A stretch of 64,000 nucleotides of DNA, taken from the NCBI RefSeq assembly GCF_002995495.1, contig NZ_PVZV01000006.1, positions 620,001 to 684,000 of the forward strand, in the 5' to 3' direction. This stretch comes from Actinocorallia populi. Lineage in GTDB: Bacteria > Actinomycetota > Actinomycetes > Streptosporangiales > Streptosporangiaceae. The notes under the pieces are model-generated. The model was not told where the DNA came from. It searched no databases and was given only the letters and a program-made list of their open reading frames with translations. Position 1 is the stretch's first letter, and each line of letters starts with the position of its first letter. Position numbers and translations under genes: made by a program. Of the stretch, positions 16,286 to 25,351 are shown piece by piece.

Positions 16286-18589
16286 ATGACTTCCGGCGCC
16301 GCACCCGGGCAGATCGAGCTGGCGATCGGTGGCATGACCTGCGCGTCGTGCGCCGCCCGCATCGAGCGGAAGCTCAACAAGATCGAAGGCGTGACCGCGA
16401 CGGTCAACTACGCCACCGAGAAGGCCAAGGTCGCCTACCCCCAGGGGGTGACCGTCGAGGAGCTGATCGCCTCGGTCGAGAAGGCCGGATACACCGCCGA
16501 GCCGCCGGCGCCCCCCGCGGCGGAGTCCGGTTCCGGGCGCGAGGAGGACGACGGGCTGAGCCCGCTGCGCCAGCGGCTGCTGACCTCGCTGGTCCTGGCC
16601 GTCCCGGTGATCGCCATGGCGATGGTGCCCGCGCTGCAGTTCGACAACTGGCAGTGGCTGTCCCTCACCCTGGCCGCCCCCGTGGTGGTGTACGGCGGGT
16701 GGCCGTTCCACAAGGCCGCCTGGACCAACCTGCGGCACGGGGCCGCGACCATGGACACGCTGGTCTCGGTCGGCACGCTGGCGGCGTTCGGCTGGTCGTT
16801 GTGGGCGCTGTTCTTCGGCACGGCGGGACAGCCGGGGATGCGGCACGGCTTCGAGTTCTCGATGACGCGGGGCGACGGCTCCATGAACATCTACCTGGAG
16901 GCCGCGGCCGGGGTCATCGCCTTCATCCTGGCCGGCCGCTACTTCGAGGCGCGCTCCAAGCGCCGCGCCGGCGCCGCCCTGAAGGCGCTGCTGGAACTGG
17001 GCGCCAAGGACGTCGCGGTGCTGCGGGACGGACGCGAGGAGCGCATCCCGGTCGAGCGGCTCGCGGCGGGCGACCTCTTCGTGGTCCGTCCCGGCGAGAA
17101 GATCGCCACCGACGGGGTGGTCGAGGAGGGCTCGTCCGCCGTGGACGCCTCCCTGCTCACCGGCGAGTCGGTCCCGGTCGAGGTCGGTCCGGGCGACGCC
17201 GTGGCGGGCGCGACCGTGAACGCCGGCGGCAGGCTGGTCGTCAGGGCGACCCGGGTGGGCGCCGACACCCAGCTCGCCCAGATGGCGCGGCTGGTGGAGG
17301 AAGCACAGACCGGCAAGGCGGAGGTGCAGCGGCTGGCCGACCGGATCTCCGGCGTGTTCGTCCCGATCGTGATCACCCTGGCCGTGGCCACCCTCGGCTT
17401 CTGGCTGGGCAGCGGAGCCGGCGGCGCGGCGGCGTTCACCGCGGCGGTGGCCGTGCTGATCATCGCCTGCCCGTGCGCCCTCGGCCTGGCCACCCCCACC
17501 GCGCTGATGGTCGGTACGGGCAGGGGCGCCCAGCTCGGCATCCTCATCAAGGGCCCGGAGGTGCTGGAGTCCACCCGTGGGATCGACACCATCGTGCTGG
17601 ACAAGACCGGCACCGTCACCACCGGCAGGATGGCGCTGGTCGACGTGGTCACGGCCGAGGGCGTGGCGGCCGACGAGGTGCTCCGGCTGGCGGGCGCGCT
17701 GGAGGACGCCTCCGAGCACCCGATCGCGCAGGCCATCGCCCGGGGCGCCGTCGAACGCGTCGGCACGCTGGGCACCGTGGAGGACTTCGCCAACGTCGAG
17801 GGCCTCGGCGTCCAGGGCATCGTGGACGGCCGCGGCGTCCTGGTGGGCCGCCCGCAGCTGCTGGCCGAGTGGGCCCAGCACCTGACCCCCGAGCTGGAAC
17901 GGGCGATGGCCCAGGCCCAGGCGCTCGGCCGCACCGCGGTCGCGGTCGGCTGGGACGGCGAGGCCCGTGCGGTCATCACCGTCGCCGACCAGGTCAAGCC
18001 CACCTCGGCGGAGGCCGTCACCCGCTTCCGCGAGCTGGGGCTGCGCCCCGTCCTGCTGACCGGTGACAACGAGACGGTGGCGCGGACGGTCGCCGAGGCG
18101 GTCGGCATCACCGAGGTGATCGCCGAGGTGCTGCCCGCCGACAAGGTGGACGTGGTCAAGCGCCTTCAGGCCGAGGGCCGCACCGTCGCGATGGTCGGCG
18201 ACGGCGTGAACGACGCCGCCGCCCTCGCCCAGGCCGATCTGGGCCTGGCCATGGGCACCGGCACCGACGCGGCCATCGAGGCCTCCGACCTCACCCTGGT
18301 GCGCGGCGACCTGCGGGCGGCGGCCGACGCCATCCGCCTGTCGCGGCGCACCCTGGCCACCATCAAGGGCAACCTGTTCTGGGCCTTCGCCTACAACGTG
18401 GCGGCCCTGCCGCTGGCGGCCACCGGCCTGCTCAACCCGATGATCGCCGGAGCCGCGATGGCCTTCTCCTCGGTCTTCGTGGTCGGCAACAGCCTCCGCC
18501 TCCGCCGCTTCGCCTCCCTCACCGACGGCGAGCCGGCCCCGGCGCCCTCACCGAACGCCCCCCAGGCCGTCACGAAGGTGTCAGCCTGA
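16286..18589 (+). CDS. copA: Copper-exporting P1B-type ATPase
   Basis: A 767-residue copper pump. There is one N-terminal HMA domain (GGMTCASC, Cys19 and Cys22), then eight membrane segments, the actuator motif LTGESVPVE, the transmembrane metal site CPC (Cys395-Pro-Cys397 in [16 protein letters not shown]), phosphorylated Asp439 in DKTGTVTTG, the class-defining SEHPIAQAI, and hinge motif [14 protein letters not shown]. These are the Cu(I) class P1B-1 signatures (family knowledge). The ATG follows a strong gaaggaggag site. It works with the upstream chaperone to expel Cu(I) across the membrane. Confidence 0.95.
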   Translation: MTSGAAPGQIELAIGGMTCASCAARIERKLNKIEGVTATVNYATEKAKVAYPQGVTVEELIASVEKAGYTAEPPAPPAAESGSGREEDDGLSPLRQRLLTSLVLAVPVIAMAMVPALQFDNWQWLSLTLAAPVVVYGGWPFHKAAWTNLRHGAATMDTLVSVGTLAAFGWSLWALFFGTAGQPGMRHGFEFSMTRGDGSMNIYLEAAAGVIAFILAGRYFEARSKRRAGAALKALLELGAKDVAVLRDGREERIPVERLAAGDLFVVRPGEKIATDGVVEEGSSAVDASLLTGESVPVEVGPGDAVAGATVNAGGRLVVRATRVGADTQLAQMARLVEEAQTGKAEVQRLADRISGVFVPIVITLAVATLGFWLGSGAGGAAAFTAAVAVLIIACPCALGLATPTALMVGTGRGAQLGILIKGPEVLESTRGIDTIVLDKTGTVTTGRMALVDVVTAEGVAADEVLRLAGALEDASEHPIAQAIARGAVERVGTLGTVEDFANVEGLGVQGIVDGRGVLVGRPQLLAEWAQHLTPELERAMAQAQALGRTAVAVGWDGEARAVITVADQVKPTSAEAVTRFRELGLRPVLLTGDNETVARTVAEAVGITEVIAEVLPADKVDVVKRLQAEGRTVAMVGDGVNDAAALAQADLGLAMGTGTDAAIEASDLTLVRGDLRAAADAIRLSRRTLATIKGNLFWAFAYNVAALPLAATGLLNPMIAGAAMAFSSVFVVGNSLRLRRFASLTDGEPAPAPSPNAPQAVTKVSA

Positions 18590-18598
18590 CCCCTTGGC

Positions 18599-18648
18599 GA
18601 ACCCCTGGTGATCAAGGTCCCCCTCAGGACCGCGACCACCAGGGGTTC
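18599..18648. terminator. Bidirectional terminator hairpin
   Basis: A perfect 12-bp stem (gaacccctggtg at 18599 and caccaggggttc at 18637) with a 26-base loop sits 10 bp after the copper ATPase stop and 90 bp before the end of the convergent antiporter gene. No clear T tract follows. Confidence 0.6.
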
Positions 18649-18738
18649 CTCGGTGCATCACCCGGGCGATCGCGGTGATCCCGGCCGTCCACCGCGCCGG
18701 CTCGCCGCTTGGACCGTGAACGGCTTCGCCGCCGGGGG

Positions 18739-20343
18739 TCATCCGGACGGCGGGCGCCGGGACAGGCGGATCTCCTCGAGGTCGAGCGCGGCCTGGATCT
18801 GGCGCAGCACGGTGTCGTCGATGCGGCGCTCGTCGCGGAGGCGGAGCACCGCGGCGCGTTTGCGGGCGATCAGGGCCAGGCGCAGCGCGGTGTCGTCCTG
18901 CCTGAGCCGCAGGGCCAGACCGGCGTCGGCGCCGTCATCCGCGTCGGAGTCGGCGTCGGTGGAGCGCAGGATCAGCAGGTGGGTCTCGTACTCGCGGCGG
19001 AGCCGCTCGAGGACCTCCGGGTCGGTGCCGAGATCCTGCGCGATCCAGGGCATCGCGGTGAGCGCCTCCTCGACGGCGAGGGTCTCGGCGAGATGGCGTT
19101 CCGCGGCGACGGAGGTGTCGTGCGGCAGGCGGGCCCAGCGCACCACGCCCGGCAGCAGGAGGCCCTGCACCACCAGCGTCGCCACGATGACCCCGGCCGC
19201 CACGAAGACGATCACGTCGCGTCCGGGGAACGGCGCGCCCGAGGCCAGGGTGCTCGGAACGGCGAGCGCGGCGGCGAGGGTGACGGCGCCCCGGAATCCG
19301 GAGATCCCGCTGACCACCCGGGCGCGGTCGCGGACGCGGCGCGGCCGCCGCCGGGGACGGCGGTCGAGCAGGCGGGCCAGGAAGGCGGAGCCGAAGAGGA
19401 AGGCGAAGCGCACGCCCACCAGCACCGCGAAGACGACGCCGACGGCGACCGACGCCTGGACGAGGGCGAGGCTGGTCAGGCCGCGCACGGCCGACTGCCA
19501 CTCCATCCCCACCAGGACGAACAGGGAGCCGTTGAGCAGGAACGCCGACAACGAGAAGAACTCCACCGTCTGCAGGCGCGCGTCGGCCTGCCCCACGCGC
19601 GGACCGGCCTGGCTCATGATGAGCCCGCACACCACGACGGCCAGCACGCCGGAGGCCTCGATCGCCTCGGCGAGCAGGAACGCGGTGAAGGGGATCAGGA
19701 GCATGGCCGCGCTTCCCAGCAGCGGGTCGTCCAACCGTCGGCGCACCCGGACCCCGGCCCAGGCGGTGAGCGCCCCTGCCGCGGCCCCGCCGAGGTAGGC
19801 CACCAGGAACAACCAGGTGACGTGCGCGACGCCCAGCCGCTCCTGGCCGACGGTGATGCCGACGGCCAGGCCGTAGACGACCAGGGCGGTGCCGTCGTTG
19901 ACCAGGCTCTCCCCGCGCAGCATCGTGACGTCGTGGCGCGGCAGCATCCGGGCCAGCACCCCCACCGCCGTCGCGTCGGTCGGCGCCACCGCCGCTCCCA
20001 GCACCCACGCCGGGCCCCACGGAAGGCCCAGAGCGTGCGCCGCCACCGCCACGGCCCCGGCCGTGAGGATGACGAGCACGGTGCCCATCAGGGCGATACC
20101 GCGCAACCCCCTGCGGATCTCCCGCGGTGAGGTGGTCAGGCTCTCCCAGTACAGCAGGGCGGGCAGGAACAGCAGCAGCACCGCATCAGGAGGCAGATGC
20201 ACCTGCCGCAGCGCGGGAACGAACCCGAACACCACGCCGCAGACCAGCAGCAGCACCGGCGGGGCGATGCGAAAACGCCGCCCGGCGACGTTGCACGCCA
20301 GCACCGCGACGCCCAGGACCACGACGAGCTCCAGGCCGAGCAA
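18739..20343 (-). CDS. Na+/H+ antiporter, CPA1 (NhaP/NHE) family
   Basis: A 534-residue membrane protein with about twelve hydrophobic segments (residues 1-400), then a cytoplasmic tail of about 130 residues rich in charged and helical sequence. The ion-binding TM5 motif is the Asp pair region GAAVAPTDATAV followed by RGESLVNDGTALVV, both diagnostic of CPA1 exchangers. It would exchange Na+ or K+ for H+ across the plasma membrane. The start is a TTG at 20343 with ggaggt 6 bp upstream. The gene is alone on its strand and converges with the copper operon. Confidence 0.9.
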   Translation of the reverse strand: MLGLELVVVLGVAVLACNVAGRRFRIAPPVLLLVCGVVFGFVPALRQVHLPPDAVLLLFLPALLYWESLTTSPREIRRGLRGIALMGTVLVILTAGAVAVAAHALGLPWGPAWVLGAAVAPTDATAVGVLARMLPRHDVTMLRGESLVNDGTALVVYGLAVGITVGQERLGVAHVTWLFLVAYLGGAAAGALTAWAGVRVRRRLDDPLLGSAAMLLIPFTAFLLAEAIEASGVLAVVVCGLIMSQAGPRVGQADARLQTVEFFSLSAFLLNGSLFVLVGMEWQSAVRGLTSLALVQASVAVGVVFAVLVGVRFAFLFGSAFLARLLDRRPRRRPRRVRDRARVVSGISGFRGAVTLAAALAVPSTLASGAPFPGRDVIVFVAAGVIVATLVVQGLLLPGVVRWARLPHDTSVAAERHLAETLAVEEALTAMPWIAQDLGTDPEVLERLRREYETHLLILRSTDADSDADDGADAGLALRLRQDDTALRLALIARKRAAVLRLRDERRIDDTVLRQIQAALDLEEIRLSRRPPSG

Positions 20344-20651
20344 GGTGCACCTCCCAGGCAGGCGGCCACGGCCGGTCGGGCGGGCGCCGGACCGCGCGGA
20401 TCGGGACCGGCTCGCCGGACGTCACGGCCGGCTGCCGTATCCGGTGTCGAAGCAGTGACATAACTCTGACCGGTATCACCTCGCGTAAAGCTACGGGTGC
20501 TCACTTTGGGTGAGCTATGTTTCTCTCATCGCGCCAAGGTTCGGTCATGAACCCGGATGGATACGGGCCGTCCGGTTGCGTCTTGCGCGTGAACCGGCCT
20601 TCGGCGGCGCGCGAAGGTCTCGGGCATCTGCCGGTAGGAGGCTGTGACACG
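20344..20651. other. Intergenic promoter region, antiporter / prenyltransferase
   Basis: This 308-bp gap holds no convincing gene. It contains an inverted repeat gctcac-tttgg-gtgagc at 20499-20515 that could be an operator or part of a promoter. A strong ribosome site aggagg at 20636-20641 sets the prenyltransferase start at GTG 20652. The open frame beginning at 20517 is read as leader rather than protein because it shows no family homology before that point. Confidence 0.5.
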
Positions 20652-21371
20652 GTGTTGGGCTTGCCGCGCCATGTGGCGTGCGTGATGGACGGGAACGGGC
20701 GGTGGGCGGCGCAGCGGTCGCTCCCCCGGACGGCGGGGCACAAGGCCGCGGAGACCGCGGTGATCGACGTCATCGAGGCCGCCTACGCGGCCGGTATCCC
20801 CTGGCTCAGCCTCTTCGCCTTCTCCACGGAGAACTGGCTCCGTCCCGACGGCGAGGTCGACTTCCTGATGGGGCTGGTGCGGCGGACCATCCGCAAGCAC
20901 GCCCTGGCGCTGCACGCGCGAGGCATCCGGTGCCGGTTCCTCGGCGACTCCGACATCAGGATCCCCCCGGACCTGGCGCAGGACATCGCCGACCTGACGA
21001 CGCTGACCCGCGACAACGGGCGGATGACGCTGACCGTGGCGTTCGACCACGGCGGCCGCCGCGACATCGTGCGGGCCGCACGCTCCCTCATCCGCAACCG
21101 GGTGCCCGCCGAGCAGGTCACCGAGGAGAGCTTCGCCCACCACCTGCCCTATCCCGACACCCCGGACGTGGACCTGGTCATCCGCACGTCGGGAGAGCAC
21201 CGCATCTCCAACTTCATGCTCTGGCAGGTGGCCTACGCCGAATGGACCTTCCCCCAGGTGCTCTGGCCCGACTTCCGGGCCACCCACTTCTGGGAGTGCC
21301 TGGACTCCTACCGGGGGCGCGAACGCCGTTTCGGCGCCGTCCGGATACCGACCCCGACGGGAAAGAGCTGA
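20652..21371 (+). CDS. uppS: cis-prenyltransferase (isoprenyl/undecaprenyl diphosphate synthase family)
   Basis: A 239-residue member of the UPP synthase family, which adds isoprene units in Z geometry to an allylic diphosphate. Catalytic Asp13 lies in the motif HVACVMDGNGRWA. FSTENWLRP and the distal RTSGEHRISNFMLWQVAYAEW, with the conserved Arg-x-Ser-x-Glu, are also present. The GTG at 20652 is chosen from the aggagg site 10 bp upstream. The next gene begins 1 bp after the stop, so they are co-transcribed. Because this copy is paired with an oxygenase-like gene and is not in a cell-wall cluster, it may be a secondary enzyme making shorter polyprenyl or terpenoid precursors (inference). Confidence 0.88.
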   Translation: MLGLPRHVACVMDGNGRWAAQRSLPRTAGHKAAETAVIDVIEAAYAAGIPWLSLFAFSTENWLRPDGEVDFLMGLVRRTIRKHALALHARGIRCRFLGDSDIRIPPDLAQDIADLTTLTRDNGRMTLTVAFDHGGRRDIVRAARSLIRNRVPAEQVTEESFAHHLPYPDTPDVDLVIRTSGEHRISNFMLWQVAYAEWTFPQVLWPDFRATHFWECLDSYRGRERRFGAVRIPTPTGKS

Positions 21372-21372
21372 C

Positions 21373-22815
21373 ATGACCGATGCGACCGACACCACGGCCG
21401 GAGACTTCACCCCGGGTGAGGGCTCCCTCCTGCAGCGGCTCTGCAACGAGGCGCGGTGGGGGCTCGCGGCGACCCGCGCCAGCATCCTGGAGGCCGCCCA
21501 TCCGCAGATCGGCGCGGCCCTGGTCGATCATTCGACGTTCGTGGCGCACCCGTGGCGCCGGCTGCGCAACACCGTGGTCAGCACCCAGCGCATCGTCGGC
21601 GGCGACGAGCGGGTCCGCGACAAGGAGACCGCCCGGCTCAACCGGCTGCACTCCCGCATCTCCGGCACCGACTCCCGGGGGCGCCCCTACGACGCGATGG
21701 ACCCCGAGGCGCGGGCCTGGGTGGTGGCGACGCTCTTCGAGTCCACCGTCATGATGTGCCGGCTGGGCGGGGAGCCCCTCGACCAGGCCGCGCAGGAGCG
21801 GCTGTACGCCGAGTTCCGCGCCCTCCTCGGCCATCTGGGCGACGCGGGCGGCGGTCGGCTCCCGGCCACCCTCGCGGAGTTCTGGCCCTACTACGAGAAG
21901 ACGATCACCGAGGGCCTGGAGAACACCGAGGCGGTCCACGCCGTGCTCTACCGGCTGTTCGCCGAGGTGCCCGCGCCGCCGCTGCTGCGCGACCACCCCG
22001 CGACGTGGGCGGCGGTCCGCGCCCTGGCCGGTCCGCTGGCGACCGCGATCACCGTCGCGTCGCTTCCCGAGTCCTACCGGCGGCAGGCCTACCTCACCGC
22101 GCTGCCGGGCGCGCGGGTGCTGATGCACGGCGCCTACCTGACGGCCGGGCTGGCGACCCGCTGGCTGCCGTCGTCCTGGACCAGGACCGAGGTGCTGCTG
22201 GACGTGCTGAACCTCGGCCCCGGGCCGGGGCAGGGCTCGCCGGTGGTGGATTCCCTGCGCGACCACGCCGGGAAGGTCGGCGCCCTGCTCCGCCTCGTCA
22301 CCCCCGTCCCCACCCGTCCCGGGACCGGCGGTTCCGCCCGGCGGTCCGCCGAACGCTTCTTCGCCGAGGTGCTGGACCAGACCGGGGACGGATACCTCGA
22401 CTGGCCCGACCTCGCCGCCATGGCCAGGGAGATCGCCTCCCGCCTCGATCTGGACGAGCAGGCCGAAAACCGGCTCTTCACCGCCTACGCCGCCTGGTGG
22501 GAGGAGCTGCGCACCGCCATGGACGCCGACGGCGACGGCCGCATCGACGGGCAGGAGTACGCCACCGCCACCACCCTGGCCGGACGCGCCCTGATCGAGA
22601 TCGCCGAGATCCTCTTCGACGCCACCGACACCGACGGCGACCAGGCCATCAGCCCCGAGGAGTACCGCGTCCTCTTCCGCACCACCTTCGACCACGACTC
22701 CGCGGCCGGTGCCCCGGTCCCCCTGTCCCGCAGCGCCTTCGTCCGGGAGTTCCTGGCCTTCATGGCGGGCCGCCACCACTCGGCCGCCTACGAGAACCTC
22801 CTCACCCAGACCTGA
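21373..22815 (+). CDS. MpaB/DUF2236-family oxygenase-like protein with C-terminal EF-hands
   Basis: A 480-residue two-domain protein. Residues about 15-300 match the ER-bound oxygenase MpaB/DUF2236 family (RWGLAATRASILEAAHPQIGAAL, then VDHSTFVAHPWRRLRNT, and FESTVMM), a family related to the b-type haem latex-clearing oxygenases. Residues about 330-470 form a calerythrin-like calcium-binding domain with loops DQTGDGYLDWPD (335), DADGDGRIDGQE (383) and DTDGDQAISPEE (418). There is no signal peptide. It starts 1 bp after the cis-prenyltransferase stop. An oxygenase acting on a prenyl product under calcium control is an inference; the reaction is unknown. Confidence 0.78.
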   Translation: MTDATDTTAGDFTPGEGSLLQRLCNEARWGLAATRASILEAAHPQIGAALVDHSTFVAHPWRRLRNTVVSTQRIVGGDERVRDKETARLNRLHSRISGTDSRGRPYDAMDPEARAWVVATLFESTVMMCRLGGEPLDQAAQERLYAEFRALLGHLGDAGGGRLPATLAEFWPYYEKTITEGLENTEAVHAVLYRLFAEVPAPPLLRDHPATWAAVRALAGPLATAITVASLPESYRRQAYLTALPGARVLMHGAYLTAGLATRWLPSSWTRTEVLLDVLNLGPGPGQGSPVVDSLRDHAGKVGALLRLVTPVPTRPGTGGSARRSAERFFAEVLDQTGDGYLDWPDLAAMAREIASRLDLDEQAENRLFTAYAAWWEELRTAMDADGDGRIDGQEYATATTLAGRALIEIAEILFDATDTDGDQAISPEEYRVLFRTTFDHDSAAGAPVPLSRSAFVREFLAFMAGRHHSAAYENLLTQT

Positions 22816-22828
22816 ACCGGCACGCCCT

Positions 22829-22854
22829 GCCGCCCGGACGGACGTCCGGGCGGC
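22829..22854. terminator. Terminator-type hairpin after prenyltransferase operon
   Basis: A perfect 11-bp stem (gccgcccggac / gtccgggcggc) with a 4-base loop starts 14 bp after the operon's last stop. No T tract is seen. The remaining 129 bp up to 22983 hold nothing recognisable. Confidence 0.6.
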
Positions 22855-22983
22855 CGCTCGAGGGCGCCACCGGTTCGCGTGGACCTTCGCGGTCGTACAG
22901 CACGTCCAAGCCGTGCAGCAGGTCGCGCGGCATCCCGGCCACGACCGGGCCCCGGGCTCGCGAAGACGAACGCCGGGCGGTTC

Positions 22984-23592
22984 TCAGGAGAGCGGCCAGT
23001 TGCGCAGGGCGGCGTCTGCCGTCTCCTGGAGTTCGTCGCGGCCGACACCACTCGCGGCCTGCACGGCGATGCCGAACGTCAAGGTGGTGATGTAGCGGGC
23101 CAGGAGTCCCGCGTCGGTCTCCGGAGGCAGGTCGCCGTCGTCGACGGCTCGTTGGAACCGCTCCCGGACGCGGGAGCAGCCGTCGTCACGCCAGGCCACG
23201 AGAAGATCGCGAACTCCGTTCCCGGAGTCACCGGCGACCAGGGCGCCCTGGACGCCCAGGCACCCCCGGGGGTGTGTCGGGAGAGTGGTGGTTCGGACGG
23301 AGCCGGCCAGGATCGCGGTGGCGACGCCGAGGGCGGTCGGCTCCTCCAGTGCCCGGGTCAGGTATGCGCCAGGGCCTTCGGTGTAGCGCTCCAGGGCCTT
23401 GCGGAACAGTTCCTCCTTGTTGCCGAAGGCCGCGTACATGCTGGTGGTGGAGATGCCCATCGCCTCGGTCAGTTTGGCCAGGCTGGCCCCCTCGTAGCCG
23501 TGCTCCCAGAAGACCAGCAGGGCGCGCTCGAGAGCTTCGTCGGCGTCGAATCCCCGCGGTCGGCCGATGGGGCCTTTCTGTTCGGTCTCCAC
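22984..23592 (-). CDS. TetR-family transcriptional regulator
   Basis: A 202-residue TetR protein of the AcrR-like group common in actinobacteria. It begins GRPRGFDADEALERALLVFWEHGYEGAS, then the recognition helix MGISTTSMYAAFGNKEELF. The C-terminal domain has a conserved CLGVQGAL segment typical of TetR_C_6-like regulators of redox or quinone-responsive SDRs. It is divergent from the SDR gene at 23687 with two near-identical operator-like repeats between them. Confidence 0.9.
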   Translation of the reverse strand: METEQKGPIGRPRGFDADEALERALLVFWEHGYEGASLAKLTEAMGISTTSMYAAFGNKEELFRKALERYTEGPGAYLTRALEEPTALGVATAILAGSVRTTTLPTHPRGCLGVQGALVAGDSGNGVRDLLVAWRDDGCSRVRERFQRAVDDGDLPPETDAGLLARYITTLTFGIAVQAASGVGRDELQETADAALRNWPLS

Positions 23593-23611
23593 TCTCGCAG
23601 CCTACCACTTT

Positions 23612-23630
23612 TGCATCGATCGATACAGAA
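23612..23630. promoter_or_regulatory. TetR operator copy 1
   Basis: tgcatcgatcgatacagaa is a near-palindrome around atcgatcgat. It repeats almost exactly 37 bp downstream and lies 19 bp from the tetR start. Confidence 0.65.
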
Positions 23631-23648
23631 CGTGCTAACGTCGAGTTC

Positions 23649-23667
23649 TGCATTGATCGATACAGAA
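23649..23667. promoter_or_regulatory. TetR operator copy 2
   Basis: tgcattgatcgatacagaa differs from copy 1 by one base. It ends 19 bp before the SDR start and overlaps the space where its -10 region should lie. Confidence 0.65.
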
Positions 23668-23686
23668 ATCGACGGAGGTCGTTCCC

Positions 23687-24433
23687 ATGGGACTACTTGA
23701 GGGCAAGACCGCTCTCGTCACCGGAGGCAGCATCGGAATCGGCCTGGCCAGTGCCGTACGGCTGGCCGCCGAGGGCGCACACGTGTTCATCACCGGCCGG
23801 CGCAGGACCGAACTCGACGCGGCCGTCGAGATGATCGGTTCAGCGGCCACCGCGGTGACCGGCGACATCTCGAGCCCGGCCGATCTGGACCGGCTCTACG
23901 AGACGATCCGCAGCCGGGGACGGGGCCTGGACGTACTGTTCGCCAACGCCTCCATCGCCGAGTTCGCGACGCTCGAACAGGTCACCGAGGAGCACTTCGA
24001 CAGGGTCTTCGGCATCAACGTCCGGGGCATGCTGTTCACCGTTCAGAAGGCGCTGCCACTGCTCAACGACGGTGCCTCGGTGATTTTGAACGGCTCTACC
24101 AACGCTGACGTCGGTGATGACGCGTTCGGCGTGTACGCGGCGTCCAAGGCCGCCACCCGATCGTTCTCCCGGACCTGGGCCAACGAACTCAAGGGACGCG
24201 GCATCCGGGTCAACACCGTCACGCCCGGCCCGACCGACACCCCTGGTCTGACGGGACTCGCCGCCCCGGAGCAGGTCGCCGACTTCAAGTCGGAACTGGC
24301 AGCGCAGGTACCGATGGGCCGGCTCGGACGCTCGGAGGAGATCGCCGCAGCCGTGGCCTTCCTCGCCTCCGAGCAGAGCAGCTTCATGACCGGTTCGAGC
24401 CTGTACGTCGACGGCGGCCTGAACCAGATCTGA
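23687..24433 (+). CDS. Short-chain dehydrogenase/reductase (classical)
   Basis: A 248-residue classical SDR. The cofactor motif TGGSIGIGLASAVRL and Arg residues after beta-2 (TGRRRTEL) suggest NADP(H). It also shows the FANASIAEF block (replacing NNAG), NGSTNADVG with the catalytic Ser region, active-site Tyr and Lys in VYAASKAATRSF, and the C-terminal SSFMTGSSLYVDGGLNQ. The start has ggaggt upstream. It is typically induced by loss of binding of the divergent TetR. The substrate cannot be deduced; this group often reduces quinones or carbonyls. Confidence 0.9.
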   Translation: MGLLEGKTALVTGGSIGIGLASAVRLAAEGAHVFITGRRRTELDAAVEMIGSAATAVTGDISSPADLDRLYETIRSRGRGLDVLFANASIAEFATLEQVTEEHFDRVFGINVRGMLFTVQKALPLLNDGASVILNGSTNADVGDDAFGVYAASKAATRSFSRTWANELKGRGIRVNTVTPGPTDTPGLTGLAAPEQVADFKSELAAQVPMGRLGRSEEIAAAVAFLASEQSSFMTGSSLYVDGGLNQI

Positions 24434-24501
24434 GTTCCACGATCGCGCATGCGGCCAGGACGGCGGCGTCCGGCCGCCGGCGCGGTTGATTTTGTCGCAA
24501 G

Positions 24502-24539
24502 CTTTGACGCAAGATGTTGCTACAAGCCTTGCGTCAAAG
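24502..24539. promoter_or_regulatory. 12-bp inverted repeat overlapping the ribosome site
   Basis: ctttgacgcaag at 24502 and cttgcgtcaaag at 24528 are perfect inverted repeats with a 14-base loop. The right arm ends in the ribosome site aaaggagg (24536-24543) of the membrane-protein gene at 24548. It could be the operator of the YtrA-type GntR encoded in the same operon, or an RNA hairpin that hides the ribosome site. Confidence 0.6.
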
Positions 24540-24547
24540 GAGGAAGC

Positions 24548-25351
24548 ATGGCGAACGACTCCATGCCGGACGCCGGACTGCGACCGACATACGTCCGCTA
24601 CGCGAAGCTCTGGCTGCGGCAGCACGGCCTCGGCGACGGTCCGCCGACGCCGTTGCTGACCGCGCGGCTGGCAGTGCGGTGGCGGGCGCGGACCCTCGAC
24701 AGCGTCCTGCAGGCGGTGCTGATCATCGGGGCGGCGCTGGTGCTGGTGTCCGGCGGTCTCGGATCGCGCAGGCCGGCGCCGGTGCTGGCCCTGGGCGCGT
24801 TGATCGCCGCCCTGGTGCTGGCCCGGACGCTGCTGGACGCCTGGATACGGCGCGTCGACCGGCAGGTCGGGGCGGCGCTGGCACGGCGAGCCGCCCACGC
24901 GGTGCAACCCGGCTGGCGGGCCCTGCTCGGATGGCCGTACGCCGCCCTGGTGGCCGGCACCTTCGCCGGCGCGTTCGCGCTGGGGGCGGGCGCACTGGCC
25001 GTCGGCGAGGACACCGCGCGGTATGCGGCCGTCGTGGTACTGGTCGCCGTGGTCGGGGTCGGCCTCGGCGAGGCCCTGCAACTGCGCGAGTTGCTGGCCC
25101 GGCCGGTCGTGGCCGAGGACGAGGTCTCGCTGATGGCCGACGTCATCATGCGCATCGAGGACGTGCGCGAGGGCACCACGCCCACCGTGCTGTGGACGCT
25201 GCCGATGGTGTTGCTGGTCGGGTTTTCGCCCGGCTGGCTGAACGCCGCCTGCTTCGGTTTCGTGGTGCTGGGCGCGGCCGCCTACATCGCCGTCCGGTTC
25301 AGGATGCCGGGTGCCGCGGCCGTGGCGCGAGAGGTGGTGGGCGCCCGTTGA
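24548..25351 (+). CDS. Membrane protein of unknown function, GntR-coupled
   Basis: A 267-residue protein with an N-terminal cytoplasmic stretch of about 50 residues and about six hydrophobic segments: LQAVLIIGAALVLVSGG, VLALGALIAALVLART, two around 140-185, and two near the C-terminus. I do not recognise a named family. Genes like this commonly accompany YtrA-type GntR repressors. The ATG at 24548 follows a strong aaaggaggaa site. The downstream GntR starts inside its stop codon (TTGA overlap), so the two are one unit. The inverted repeat at the ribosome site suggests autoregulation. Confidence 0.75.
   Translation: MANDSMPDAGLRPTYVRYAKLWLRQHGLGDGPPTPLLTARLAVRWRARTLDSVLQAVLIIGAALVLVSGGLGSRRPAPVLALGALIAALVLARTLLDAWIRRVDRQVGAALARRAAHAVQPGWRALLGWPYAALVAGTFAGAFALGAGALAVGEDTARYAAVVVLVAVVGVGLGEALQLRELLARPVVAEDEVSLMADVIMRIEDVREGTTPTVLWTLPMVLLVGFSPGWLNAACFGFVVLGAAAYIAVRFRMPGAAAVAREVVGAR

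Noticed and set aside
16016-17881. A 621-residue minus-strand open frame
   Set aside because: It is antisense to the copper ATPase and has the His/Gln/Gly/Arg-rich content of a GC-rich shadow frame. Similar shadows oppose the S9 peptidase, the MpaB gene and the large ABC permease.
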